The notes: generated from the sequence alone by a model not told the origin. A stretch of DNA of 64,000 bases from Hydra vulgaris (GCF_038396675.1 NC_088931.1:5682001-5746000), one strand, 5' to 3'; shown: positions 1 through 11,323, counted from the stretch's first letter. Numbers and translations are program-made.

Positions 1-2092
1 GACTGTTTCTTTAGCTTGCCTGAAATCATCTCTGTCCTCCCACAAATCCGGATCAACTTTGAGGAACCCATGTGGAAGTTCCATCATTCGGAGCAGAGTC
101 ATTGACTTAGCTGTGACAAAATCTTCCAAGTTCTTGTCTTTAAAGGAATCGAGAGTTACTGTAATTCTCTTGGATTGGTCCTTATCTTGCTCCTCTTCAT
201 TCTGCATTGCACTCACCATCAGTCTCTTGGTTGATGAACTAACCCGATCGTTGAAGAAAGCCAGCGTAACAAGTTCTTCCGACAGGTACCACAAATGATT
301 GGAAAACTTCTTTGATGTTTGCTTTGAGATTGCAGAATGAATAGAGGAGTATTCAAGCATAGACTTGAGCAGCAGAAAGTCGCTATAAGGAGCATTGGAT
401 GCTTGAGGTGCACAGATTCAGGCTTTCAAGTAGATGCGTACTGCAAAAACACACACATCGCGTAATCCTCTTTCTTCTGCAGGAGTCAGTTTGAATTGAG
501 CCTTGAACATCCAGATCTTGAGATTGTATATGACCTTACTCATCCAGCGAGCATAATGCATTGCTCCAGGCAACATGAATCGCACTCCTCTGGTAGGAGC
601 AGCGCCGAGAAAAACAATCACGAGTTCCAAGAATTCCTTATAATCATCTCTCAGCTGGTTCTGTTCAAGATGCTTGATGGCAAAATCCATGGTGCTTTGC
701 CTAATGTCTTCCACTAGATTTGCCACATTTTCTGCTGCAATCCCTGGTTCATATTTGGCCGTGTCTATGAATGCCCAGTATTCCTGGAAGCGCTTGAAGA
801 GTTGAACCACGGGTGAGGAGGTGGCTCCCATACAAACTTGGAAGACTGCAACAATAATCAGTTCCATAATGTGATTCCTGCAAGCAAGCGATAACAACTC
901 CTTTTTAAGTTTCTGCTCAAGGAGGACACAGGCACCAGCTATCTGACCAGTGTTAGAGCTGGTCGTGTCAAAACACATAGCTCAGATACTATCGGCTATA
1001 CCCCAGTCTTCAATGGCTCCAAAAACTGCAGCAGCCTCAGCCTCACCTGTTCCGGATTGAAGCTTGGCAACAGTGAGTAGCTGAGAAACTCCTTTTCCTG
1101 AAACCAATACTGGCAGGCGATCGACTTTCTCTTTTCCAATAAGATCAGGGATAAGCTTCCCGTCCCAGTGAACAACAAGGGGAACGTTGCCCTGAAACTC
1201 AGCCTTTATGTTTGCTGATCGCTGGACTCTGTGTTCAACTCTGTGTCGTCGTATTGAATCTCTGTTTAGAGCAAGTTCGTCAATGTTATGTCCCAAGCTT
1301 TTGGCAGTCTCTGCTATAATGAAAACAGCCTTGCGGTCTGAAACTTTTGTTCAATCCAGTGCTGCCGCGAGTTCAGGAGTGACAACTGTTTTTTGCCCTC
1401 TTTTTCTCTTCAGTGTCCTATGCCTAGTGTGCTATGCCTCCAACAGCCTCCTCACATGCATTATTCTCAGTTTCCATTTTCTCTGTGTCTTCTGTTGAAC
1501 TGTTTTCCGAACCAGATGAAACCAGTTCTACTGAGAAATCTTCAAACTGTTTTATTTGTTGTCGCCTGGCAAGCATTTTTTTTTCTCTGTTTGACACTCT
1601 TTTTTCCTTGGCAGCAAGCTTTTCATCTACCCCAGCCATCGACCCTCTCCTTCCTTTTTCTCGCTGCGCTAATAAGAAATCTTTATCTTCTTGCTAAGCT
1701 GATTTCATGTTCAGAGTATCAGCATGAGCAACATCAAAAAGATCATCGAGTGTGGAAACAAAAGCTGACTCTCTTGCGAGTTGAGTTGGTGAAGCTCGTG
1801 CTTTGTTCTTCTTGATAAGACGCCATTCCTCAAATGACTTCTCTAGCTTGGTTTGACAGTTTTGATGTTCTCTCATCGGGATTCTAGCTTTCAGCCAAAA
1901 TTTTGATATTTCATTGATGGTAACAGCCAACGATTGTCTCATGGTTTCCTTCAGTTTGAGATGGTGATGAAGAAAGAACCCCAGAGCCATACGCAATGAC
2001 GGCAACTTGCTGCCTGTTAATACGGTCACAGTGTCCCCAAGAAGATAAACTGGTTTTGAGATCTTGTTGCTTTTGCCACAGACGACATTTTA
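1..2092 (-). pseudogene. Decayed DDE-like transposase ORF, 3' end beyond window
   Basis: Read on the minus strand, one long coding frame runs from about 2089 to the window edge. Visible motifs in order: a lysine-rich, coiled-coil-like segment near 1640-1560, VHWDGKLIPDL near 1150 (candidate first Asp), CFDTTSSNTG at 975-945 (candidate second Asp), then ACRNHIMEL near 880, a C-x2-H pattern typical of hAT/MuDR/Kolobok-type RNase H folds. It would encode a cut-and-paste transposase, but it is broken. There is a TAG at 1694-1696, a frame change near 1410-1426, and TGA at 1351-1353, 982-984 and 418-420. The frame stays open on both sides of each TGA, so these are point lesions; CGA-to-TGA change is a plausible cause for the first two. 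Base composition is clearly richer in GC than the flanks, suggesting a fairly recent insertion. I recognise it as a multi-copy invertebrate repeat ORF but cannot name the superfamily. Confidence 0.72.
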
Positions 2093-3040
2093 GATTAGAA
2101 ATTAATCTGGAAAAAAATTAGAAAAGGCATTTTTATCATTTGACTTTTGGAATCACTAATTTTACTATTTTTAAACTTGAAACATTAAAAACAGTTACTT
2201 AGCACTGTTTATTCAGCAACAATTGTACTAAAAAATTAGACCAATGCCTTAATTAATCAAGCAAATATTTTGAATTTGCCATACTGCCGCAACAATTTTA
2301 AAAATATTTAGGCTCAACTAGTCAACCTAAGATAAACCTGTAACCTGTGATACTACTACATTATATAAATTTCAAAATAATTTTATATAAATTTAAAAAT
2401 AATTTTAAATACCTTGTTTGTTGCAGTCAAGTGTTGAAGAAAAAATAATCAAATTTACAAAAATTATCAATATTTCAATCATTTATAAGCAGTATAAACA
2501 AAATTTTTATTTCTTATGCTTAAAAGCAAATGGCGGTCAGCTTTGGTAGTCTGTTGCACTGCCTCTGACCTGTGAGTCTGTTGCACTGCTTCTAACCTGT
2601 GAGTAAGTAAGCTAACCTTCAGTGTCATGTTAGTTAATTTTATTAGAAGAATAAAAGACACTAAACTGATGAATATTATGATTTTAATGATAATTATGTC
2701 ACAAGTTTAGTTTATTTTTGTTTGAATGAACAATTCCAACTATTATTGATTGTTATGATGGAAAGACTAATAAAGGATTAAAACCACACAGCTTGTAAAA
2801 TAAATTTTACACTGAAAGAATACAATTATGGACCTATCTGAGTCTCTAAGACTCCCCGAGTCTGATGGCAGAGTGCTGGAAACTTCACCATCATTGAGCT
2901 ACCTCTAAATATTGTTCAATTGTGCTCATATTTTGTCTGAATTATTATTTCATTAATAGGAACATAATTAAAGGGTAAGAAGATCATATTTCAAAAGTTA
3001 AAAAACAAGCTCCACCCTAATCATCTCTTAATTCCTCTAG
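2093..3040. other. AT-rich stretch without a gene
   Basis: I see no coding frame here. The only structure is a 27-bp tandem duplication at 2548-2601, containing GTCTGTTGCACTGC in each copy, which differ at a few positions. Confidence 0.5.
2548..2601. repeat. 27-bp tandem duplication
   Basis: Two adjacent 27-bp copies, 2548-2574 and 2575-2601, share AGTCTGTTGCACTGC and end in CCTGTG. Two substitutions separate them. Confidence 0.8.
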
Positions 3041-4372
3041 TTGTGTTCTTACATAGCCGTCATACAAGTTGATCTATTGCTTGAGATTCACATCACTCCC
3101 GCTTCTGTATCAAAAGTAATTTCCTGCTTAGATGCTTCTACAGCTTGTGGTCCAGACAACATACCTTTCGTAGTCTTGCGGAAGTGTTCCCCAGTGCCAT
3201 CCATACTTTCAAAACTATTTAACATGAGCTTATCAGAGTTTTGTTTTCTAGCATGCTGGAAAGCGGCATCTGGTATACCTTTTTTCGAAAATTTCGGAGA
3301 ACGATCTGACTCGTCTGACTACTGTCCCATTAGTCTTATTACTATCATAAACAACAATTTTTAATATTTAACTAACAATCACCTAATCTCTCATCTTGAA
3401 TCTAATAATATACTTTCTGATCATTAATATAAATTTTGATCTTCTCGTTCTAGCGCTGATTTGCTAACAGTAATAGCCGATAGGTTTTAAAGAGCATTAA
3501 ATAGAGGTGGAGAGGTTAAAGCTATCGCTCTTGACATTTCTAAAACTTTTGATAAAGTTTGGCATGATGGTCTTCTCCATAAGCTTTCTTCTTAAGGTGT
3601 ATCTGGTAACATCTTTAAGATTATTCAGTTCTTCCTTTCCAATCGTAGTATAAAAATTGTTCTTGATGGACAGCACTCTTCCGTATATCCTGTAACTTCA
3701 GGTGTTCCTCAAGGTTCAATTCTGATGACACTACCATTTATTCTTGTCGTGATAAGAAGCCAACACTCTCTGATTTCTTGGAGGGGACATCTGAGCTTGA
3801 AAAGGATCTCACTTCTGCTAAAGCATGGGGCTCACAGTGGCTGGTAAACTTTGATTCAGATAAAACTCAACTTTTTTCAGCAAATCATTATTGCAATAAG
3901 TTAGATTTTTCTATATTTATGAACGGTAATGTACTTGTTGAGTCAACTACCCTTCATCTTCTAGGATTAACTCTTACTTCCGATCTTTCTTGGAAACCAT
4001 ATATCAAATCCATTGCAAAATTAGCATCTGCTAAGGTTGCATCTCTTTATTGAGCTCAACATTTTCTTACTCCAGATTCTATTCTTTATCTTTAAAAATC
4101 TCAAATCCAACATTGTATGGAATACTGTTGCCATATTTGGGGCAGATCTTCTAAGGATGCCCTTTCTCTTTTAGACAAGGTGCAAAAATGCATCGTAAAC
4201 ATAGTTGGACCTGCTCTTGCAGCCAACCTCCAACCATTTTCACATTGCCATAATGTTGTCTCTTTTTCTTTTTTCTATAAATACTATAATGGGCACTGCT
4301 CTAAAGAGCTAGCTCCAGTAACTTCCAACTTCAATAGTGGTTGCTTGCAGCCTTGTTGGAAGCAAATATAAA
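3041..4372 (+). pseudogene. Jockey/CR1-like LINE reverse transcriptase, decayed
   Basis: Fragments of a non-LTR reverse transcriptase follow each other on the plus strand. Near 3080-3350: ITPASVSKVISCLDASTACG, then DNIP and a YCPISL version of the YRPISLL box. Near 3510-3600: IALDISKTFDKVWHDGLL (RT domain 3, catalytic Asp). Near 3690-3725: SGVPQGSIL. Near 3780-4370: thumb and C-terminal region with WLVNFDSDKTQLF, MEYCCHIWG and LLDKVQKCIVNIVG. Several stops and frame changes break it. Between GVPQGSIL and DDTTIYSC, about 20 residues are missing, so only the second half of the YADD catalytic box remains and the enzyme cannot work. The 5' endonuclease part is absent. An (AAT)n tail follows directly, as in many non-LTR elements. 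Confidence 0.85.
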
Positions 4373-4394
4373 ATAATAATAATAATAATAATAA
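4370..4394 (+). repeat. (AAT)n tail of the LINE
   Basis: About seven AAT units follow the C-terminal coding part of the LINE fragment. A short 3' tandem tail is usual for CR1/jockey-type elements. Confidence 0.75.
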
Positions 4395-4783
4395 AATCAA
4401 AAATAACTTCAAATAATCTAAAATCAAATCAAATAACTTCAAACCATTTATTATAATATTTTTGTTACTCAAGGCTAAATATTATAAGAAACATATTAAC
4501 AGAGTTTAAAATATGACCTTGCTAAAGTACTACTTTAGTGGGGTCTTTTTTGAAAATTTATGTGATGTTCAAAATTTGAGTATATGCTCAGATTTTGAAA
4601 ACACTTATCTTTACGATAATTAGAAAGAAAAGTCTCAAAGTTTTTTCAATGCAAATGAAAAGGTTTAATTTTTATTTTTCTTCTATTAATAAATGTATTA
4701 ATGTTATTAATTTAAATTAAAAAAAAAAACTTTATTTCAATATCCTTTAAAAATATTCTAAAAAAGAAATGCTTATAGCTTAC

Positions 4784-4915
4784 TGTCTGAGGAAACCAGT
4801 GTGTTGTGTAATAATATCCAGACTCCTTAGCTTTTCTGTTTTGCCTTGGAAATAAAGGCTTAGTGGATATCAGGGCTCCAATTCCAATAAACAAAATTGT
4901 TATCCTCAGCCACAT
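4784..4915 (-). CDS. Possible first exon encoding a signal peptide
   Basis: The minus strand opens with [17 protein letters not shown], a good hydrophobic signal peptide, then a basic stretch (RQNRKAK) and [12 protein letters not shown]. After ACA (4784) the minus strand reads GTAAGC, a good 5' splice site, giving a 44-codon exon in phase 0. The open frame continues past the donor only into low-complexity sequence, which favours splicing there. The product would be secreted or membrane-inserted. The segment with aromatic residues around HWFP weakly recalls the first strand of RNase T2 proteins, but this is a guess. No following exon is visible, because the next sequence on this strand is the antisense of a LINE. 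It could be a chance ORF or an orphaned exon. Confidence 0.3.
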
Positions 4916-4973
4916 GATTATTACTTATATATAGAAACAAAGCTAATGAACATAAATAAAAAAAATTATCTAC

Positions 4974-5175
<202 letters not shown>

Positions 5176-5178
5176 TTG

Positions 5179-5335
5179 AAATTAGTAAAAAATCACTTAA
5201 CAAAATTTTGTTTTCATTTAACACTGTGTTTAATCAATAAAGACCCAACAGAAATCTGATGAGATTTTTGAGTTTTTATTGATAAAACAGTGTTAAACAA
5301 AAACAAATTTTTGTTAAGTGATTTACTACTAATTT
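5179..5335. repeat. Inverted repeat next to (TA)n
   Basis: Arms at 5179-5241 and 5273-5335 are near-complementary, for example AAATCACTTAACAAAA against TTTTTGTTAAGTGATTT. The loop is about 31 bp. It directly abuts the TA tract and looks like a foldback or MITE remnant. Confidence 0.8.
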
Positions 5336-5401
5336 AGAATTGCTCTGCTTTTTTTAAGAACATAGAGCACTCTATTTTGTAGAATACATTTTAAAGTTGT
5401 T

Positions 5402-5402
<1 letters not shown>

Positions 5403-5498
<96 letters not shown>
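5403..5498. repeat. (TA)n microsatellite
   Basis: An uninterrupted TA run of roughly 48 units, followed at once by a second inverted repeat. Confidence 0.97.
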
Positions 5499-5500
<2 letters not shown>

Positions 5501-5506
5501 TTAGGA

Positions 5507-5622
5507 AAAGTTTATTTTCTAAATAACCTAACATTAAATTAACTTACTTTTTTTTTTACACCTTTAACGTTTAAAAAACAAAGTAAATCAATTTAATGTT
5601 AGGTTATTTTGAAAACAAATTT
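5507..5622. repeat. Second inverted repeat next to (TA)n
   Basis: Left arm 5507-5549 and right arm about 5578-5622 pair through AATAACCTAACATTAAATT and its complement. The spacer is about 28 bp. Like the hairpin at 5179-5335 it sits beside a TA tract. Confidence 0.75.
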
Positions 5623-5649
5623 TGAGTTGCTTTTTAATTAAAAATTAAA

Positions 5650-5945
5650 ACAACTGTAAGCTTTGACGTCCCGGAACGTTATTCCCGAAATGAACCGGGA
5701 ATCATGAACCGGGAAATATGTTCAATCATGTTAACGGTAAAAATGAATCGGGACAAAAGTTTTTAAAGAGCGGTAACGTCTTGGATCAATCGGGACGAGG
5801 TTGGTGCGGTAACGATTAAAACCGCACGTCCCGGTTCATTTCCCGATTGGAAAACCGCACCAACCAAGATCAAACCGCATCAGTTATTTTGTTTAATACC
5901 GTGACATAACGTGACGCTCCGTTGCGTTACCGCACTTTTCCAAAA
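5650..5945. other. CpG-rich, structured non-coding patch
   Basis: Within very AT-rich surroundings this patch is dense in CpG, with motifs ACCGGGAA, ATCGGGAC and CACGTCCCGG recurring in both orientations. A 12-bp inverted repeat (GGTTGGTGCGGT at 5799-5810, ACCGCACCAACC at 5854-5865) brackets further complementary motifs. No open frame fits. It may be part of a non-autonomous transposon. Confidence 0.5.
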
Positions 5946-6884
5946 ATGTTTTTTTATAAATTTTCAAAATAAAAAATTTTCAAGACATAGTGCGCGGTAA
6001 AAGACAATTGTTATTTTACAAATTATGCTTTAAAACGAATGTAGATAACGCACCCTTTACATAGCGCTTCATCTAACTTTGGTTCATATCATAACTAAGG
6101 CTGTCAACGGGTAGCCGGGTAACCGGGTATCCACCCATTAATTACTATACATAACAGTGTAACATAACGTTACGTGCAAAAATCTGTTATTTAGACGTCT
6201 AATTGTAACGTTGCATTAGGTAACACTGTAACGTGACGCTACGTGCAAAATGTTACGCAACAACACGTAATATTTTGATTTATTATTATATACCATTGTA
6301 AGCTATTGCATCTCTCTATATAGTTGTTTTTTTATATACATATTTATATAAATATGGAGAGAGAGAAGAGAAAAAAGAGAGATGTAGAAGAAAACCATAT
6401 CTTAGTAAAAAAGTGAAGCAAATTTGAGAATCTAGACAGATATTGCACAAAAATTGAAAACTATTTACATAATTGGCTTGAACAAATTAATTTATGGAAT
6501 AAATTAAAGTTGTATCATAAGAAAGATTGACATTTTATAGACTTGTGAATTGTTGCGCATGTATTATTGACCAAAAAAAAAACGTAATGTAACGTAACAA
6601 GATCTAGATATGAGACGTTAAAATATGTTTCATATATAGATTTTTTTTAACGTTAGGTTTCAATTTACAATTTTCAAAAGTTGCACTTTTATAATTTTAA
6701 ATAAAATAATTATGACGTAACTTTGCGAATAGAAACTTTTTTTTTCCTGACAAATTAGCGACAAAAAAAAGTAACTAATTAGTATCTATTTTACAATCAA
6801 AATATACGGTTGTAATTTTATGGTAATACAATTAAAATAAACGATGGTAACTTAACAGTTTTAAAAAAAATACTTTTTAGTTAC

Positions 6885-6949
6885 AAATATCTCGTCAAAC
6901 GCATTGTTAAATACTTATGGTATTTAACAATGCGTTTGACGAGATATTT
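6885..6949. repeat. Perfect 30-bp hairpin
   Basis: Left arm 6885-6914 and right arm 6920-6949 are exact reverse complements over 30 bp, separated by the 5-nt loop TTATG. Confidence 0.95.
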
Positions 6950-7239
6950 TATGAATTACTCATGAATTACAGTGTTTAAAAAAATTAGAAACAATATTAT
7001 TTATATATATGATTATTTATATATTTTATTATTGAAATCGCAAAAACACGTTTGTCAAAACTATTGTAGTTAAAAAAAAATTAAAAAAATATTAAACCAC
7101 GCTTGTGGGTTAGTTTTTAAAAAAGACTTCTTAAAGGTAAATTACGATGATATTTTATTTTTTCCTCTTGATTTTAATGCTGCAAAGGAACTTAAAATAT
7201 ATATGAACATTAACTTTAGTAATACAAACAGTTAAACAT

Positions 7240-7545
7240 AATAATTCTTCTTAAATAAAAATGTTAATGTCTTTTATTACAATAACAATAAATTGTTATT
7301 GTATTACAAAGACGAATTACAATACAATATTTATTCTTATTGTAGTGGGTCATTACAATACTTTTTTTTCAGATATTGTTATTGTTTTATAAAGACGAAT
7401 TGCAATACAATATTTATTGTTATTTATTAGAGAATTACAATAGTTGTAAATCACAAGTATTGTTATTGTTTCTAAATTAAGTTAATACAATAACAATAAC
7501 TATTGTTACTGTTATTGTTTTCATTACAATTACAATAGTCCTAAC
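7240..7545. repeat. ATTACAATAAC-type interspersed repeats
   Basis: Short motifs such as TTACAATACAATATTTATT and TATTGTTATTGT recur in both orientations, as in subterminal regions of non-autonomous DNA transposons. No gene. Confidence 0.5.
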
Positions 7546-7793
7546 CCTAAATACAACTTTTAAAGTTTTACAAAGTTTTAAAAGTTGTAGTTACCTAAAA
7601 AAAAAAATTAAAAAAAAGTACATTCAAAAGTTAAAATAACTTACGGTACTTAGGCAATCTAAGCTTCTTCTGACTTTTAAAAGTTTAACACGTTCGCTGC
7701 ATAGCTATTTTAAACTATGCTTTGTTTCTTTGCCGAGCCATAATGTCTGCAATGATTAATTTTTGCCGAGGCTGTTTTTCGTCGTTTCATTCT

Positions 7794-7840
7794 GATAGCC
7801 AAGGCTATCAGATAGCCAAGGCTATCTGATAGCCAAGGCA
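7794..7840. repeat. 17-bp tandem repeat
   Basis: Nearly three copies of a 17-bp unit starting GATAGCCAAGGCTATC, itself partly palindromic (GATAGCC/GGCTATC). It lies just inside the piggyBac left end. Confidence 0.85.
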
Positions 7841-8021
7841 TTTCAATAAATAAAATATTTTTAATCTAAAATAATTCTATACTATTTTTTATTCTAAATA
7901 TAACTGACAAAAAATAAGCACTACGAGTATATTCGTACTTTGGCAATGGAGAAGAAATTCCAGCGCCGAAGTACGAGTTTACTCGTAACACCGTAATGAG
8001 TATAACTCTTTGCGGTGACTA

Positions 8022-9118
8022 CACCTTGTCAAGATATAATTGAGAACTTGAAAGTTGTGATTAACAAACGTAAGATGTAATTTAGAACATGGAAGATGTA
8101 ATTAAGAAACGTTAGATGTAATTGAGAAGATAAAAGTTGTAATTGAGAAACGTAAGATGTAACTTAGAGCATAAAAGTTGTAAATAAAAAGTCGTAAGAT
8201 GTAATTGAGAAGATAAAAGCTGTAATTGAGAAATGTTTATAATATAGATAATCAGAAAGAAGTAATTTGATTTTTTTAGTTTTGTTGCTTTAGTTTACTT
8301 TGTAATATTAGGTTTGATCTTAATTTGGCCAAGGTGGCCATATGGGTTGGTTTTCAATAAATAATAATATATTATCAATAAAATAAAAAAGTGATAAAAA
8401 AAGGGATTTGTGGTTGGCGGTAACTCCATATCTTCCAAGGAAAATTAAATTTCTGCTAAGGACTCAATTCTATGCTGTCTTATATTTGACACCTAAAGTT
8501 TGCGCCAGAGTCGCAAAATGACGATTGGGTCGTCATTTCGCTCAGCACATTCAATAACTCATTCGATGAAGATAAAACATAATGTTTTCTTTCAATTCGG
8601 TTGTATGTATTTCATGTCTACAAATAGGACAAGATGGTTCTGGTTGTTCCAAAAGTGGATGTAAACAAATTTAGTGAAATAAATGCACGGATTCAATTTA
8701 TTAACAGACTTTCTGTTTATAGTGTATTGACAAATAACATAATGACCTTTCAATTTCATTACTGTATTACTGTATTGCTGGTGCATACAAATGCTAAATT
8801 TGATATTATTAACTTATTTAAATGCATATACAAGATGATTTTTTATAATGACCTTTAAGCTTACATTGTGAATTTGCAATTACAAATAATGTATTCTCAT
8901 TTCCATATTACGATTTCTTAATTATTGTTTTTCCAATTACATATTGCGATTTCTTATTTACATGTTGGGTTTCTCAATTACATTTTAAAATTTCTTAATT
9001 ACATTTTGTGTTTCTTGATTACATATTGTGACTTCTAAATTACATGTTGTATTTCTCAATTGCAACTTAAATTTCTTAATTACAACTTTCAAGTTCTCAA
9101 TTACATCTTGAAAAGGTA
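8022..9118. mobile_element. Nested MITE with TA duplication and subterminal repeat arrays
   Basis: The ends are inverted: CACCTTGTCAAGAT at 8022 and ATCTTGAAAAGGTA ending at 9118. The match continues for about 45 bp (ATTGAGAACTTGAAAGTTGT). TA stands directly outside both ends (8020-8021, 9119-9120), as expected for Tc1/mariner-type insertion. Inside each end an array of about 19-20-bp units based on GATGTAATTGAGAAAC extends to about 8240 on the left and from about 8880 on the right in reverse. The middle has no convincing gene. It interrupts the piggyBac element between its left end and its transposase, so it is the younger insertion. Confidence 0.8.
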
Positions 9119-9520
9119 TAGTAATGTAGCTTGTTTGATGCAATATTATTATAAATAGTGTTTCAATTTTTTTTGACATGCACATGCACTTTGGGAGTTA
9201 TCACGAGTAAAAAAGGTAATTTATATTTTGTTTTCTTAATTCTAAACTGTTTTTTTTTTTTAGACTAGAAGCTAAAATATATTTGATAACTACATTATAC
9301 TGCATGTTATTAAAAATGTGAAAAAAGTTTGATTTACACAACGTTTACAAAATGTTTTTTAATATATTAAAAAACATTTTAGTGCGCACTTCGAATTTTT
9401 TTACACAGTATACTAATTAATGTGTTTTATAGATAAGTAATTTCTTTTTTATAAATAGATAATTTATAAATTTATCTCATATTAGCTCAATACAGATATT
9501 CCACAATTGGACCAGCACAT

Positions 9521-11323
9521 ATGATTATGGAAGGTTGTGAGGATAGTAAAGATGATGATATTGAAGATTCGGATTCATTTTTCGCTTATACTACTACGGC
9601 TTCGAGCTTGACTGTATCAGAATCAGGTTCTGAAGATAATAACACTTAAGAAAGTGATGGCAATCAGTTTACAGACGTTCATCTAACAGCCACTGCAGAA
9701 GATTTTTTAACGCCGTCGAAAAGAGCTGGAACAACGGATGGTTTTGCATATAGACAAAATCAAAACAAAGCTCAACAGGTAGATCTTATAAGTAATATTT
9801 TGCCTGACAAAACAACTTCTGAAACAAATCCATCTATTCAAACCAATGGAAAGATGAGCCGAATATTGTAAAACAAATTCAATTTACTACCGATTCTGGT
9901 TTGAAGATAAACATGGAGAGCAAGAAACCATTAGATTTCTTTAGACTATTTGTTACAGAAGAGCTTATAAATGCTATGATAGTTGAAACTAATCGCTACG
10001 CAACACAAGAAATAAATAAGCAGCTTCCTCTCAGAAGAAGCTCACGTTTTAAAGATTAGAAACCAATAAATTCAGAAGATATGCGGCAGTTTCTTGGAGT
10101 TCTTCTTCATATGGGGTGTGTCAAAATGCCATCTTTAGAACACTATTGGTCTAAGAACAGTCTCTATAGAGTTCCCTTATTTTCTAGAATAATGCCACGA
10201 AATAAATTCCAACTTATGTTACGATTTTGGCATTTTATTTACAATGAAGATTCAGGTAGTGGACGCTTGTGTAAAATTATTGGACTTCTCGATCACTTAA
10301 ATAATACAATGGATAACATCTACTGTCCTAATAAAAATATATCAATCGATGAGTCAATGATACTTTGGAAGGGACGTCTTGTATTCAGGCAGTATGTGAA
10401 AAATAAAAGACATAAGTATGGTATCAAGTTCTATGAGCTTTGCGAATCAGATAGTATTGTACGAAAGGTAAAAATCTACTCTGGCAAGACAACTCTCGGT
10501 AAATATTTGTTGGGTCAAACGGGAGCTTTTGTTTTAGACTTAATTGACTGTTTTAGACTTAATTGAAACATTTCTGGGAAAAGGTGATCACCTGTACACC
10601 GATAACTTTTACAATTCCTTCGAGTTAACAAAGCACATGGTAAATCAAAAAACTTTCATTTGTGGTACTTTAAGAACTGACCGAAAGTCAAATCTAAAAG
10701 AATGTACAAAAGCAAAACTGAAACAAGGAGACGTTATAAGCAGAAGCTGAGATGATGTAGTGGTTACTAAATGGAAAGAAAAAAGAGACGCGCTAATGAT
10801 GAGCAATTTGCATTCGTTGGAAATCATTGAAGTGACAAATAGGAGAGGAGAGAAGAAAATGAAGCCCAATATTATTAAAGATTACAATCAATGTATGTCA
10901 GGAGCAGATAGGGCGGAACAAATGGTATCATATTATGATTGCCTAAGAAAGACAATTAGATGGTATAAAAAAGAGCACTTTATCTCTTTGATACTTTTTT
11001 TTTTTAATGCTTACTGTCTAAACAGCAAATATGGACTAGATAAAACAATTTCCTTGCTTATGTTTAGAGAATTAATTGTTACAGATTTATTGGGTGATCG
11101 TTTGAATAAAATTGTGCCTCGAATCACCAATAATAGCTTCCACTACTTGTCTTCAATACCACCAAATGAAAAGAAAAAATTCCCAACAAAACCATGTCGA
11201 GTCTGCTCTAAAATAAAACGTAAAGAAACACGAATGAATGTGCTGTTTGTGAAAATAGACCTCCGTTATACATTGGCGAATGTTAAAAAATATATCATTC
11301 AAAAGAATAGGTTTACGCTTTAA
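9521..11323 (+). pseudogene. piggyBac transposase (DDE_Tnp_1_7), broken
   Basis: Starts with an acidic Ser/Asp-rich N-terminus (ATG at 9521). Family signatures follow. FLGVLLHMG is near 10090. ISIDESMILWKGR near 10345 holds the first catalytic Asp. HLYTDNFYNSFEL near 10590 holds the second. YNQCMSGADRAEQM near 10890 holds the third, in place of the usual MGGVD. Next come the aromatic-rich WYKKEHFISLILFFFNAYCLN segment and a C-terminal Cys-rich finger beginning CRVC near 11200. Breaks: TAA at 9647-9649, a frame change near 9850, TAG at 10057-10059, a 19-bp tandem duplication at 10530-10566 that shifts the frame, TGA at 10748-10750, and a one-base shift near 11235 that hides the finger's remaining cysteines. 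The length of about 600 codons is normal for the family. It is inactive. Confidence 0.9.
10530..10566. repeat. 19-bp duplication causing a frameshift
   Basis: TGTTTTAGACTTAATTGA occurs twice with a 19-bp period (10530-10548 and 10549-10566) inside the transposase frame. Nineteen is not a multiple of three, so the copy event alone breaks the gene. Confidence 0.9.

Larger units (their letters stand above)
5946..7684. other. AT-rich repeat-derived stretch without a gene
   Basis: No coding frame. TAACGT/ACGTTA motifs recur at 6130-6260 and 6570-6660. A segment near 6545-6850 is a diverged match to 11702-12070. A perfect hairpin lies at 6885-6949 and ATTACAATAAC-type repeats at 7240-7545. Confidence 0.5.

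Noticed and set aside
1208-1815. Plus-strand ORFs of 87-140 codons
   Set aside because: They are antisense to the better supported transposase frame and consist of Ser/Leu/Phe-rich shadow sequence.
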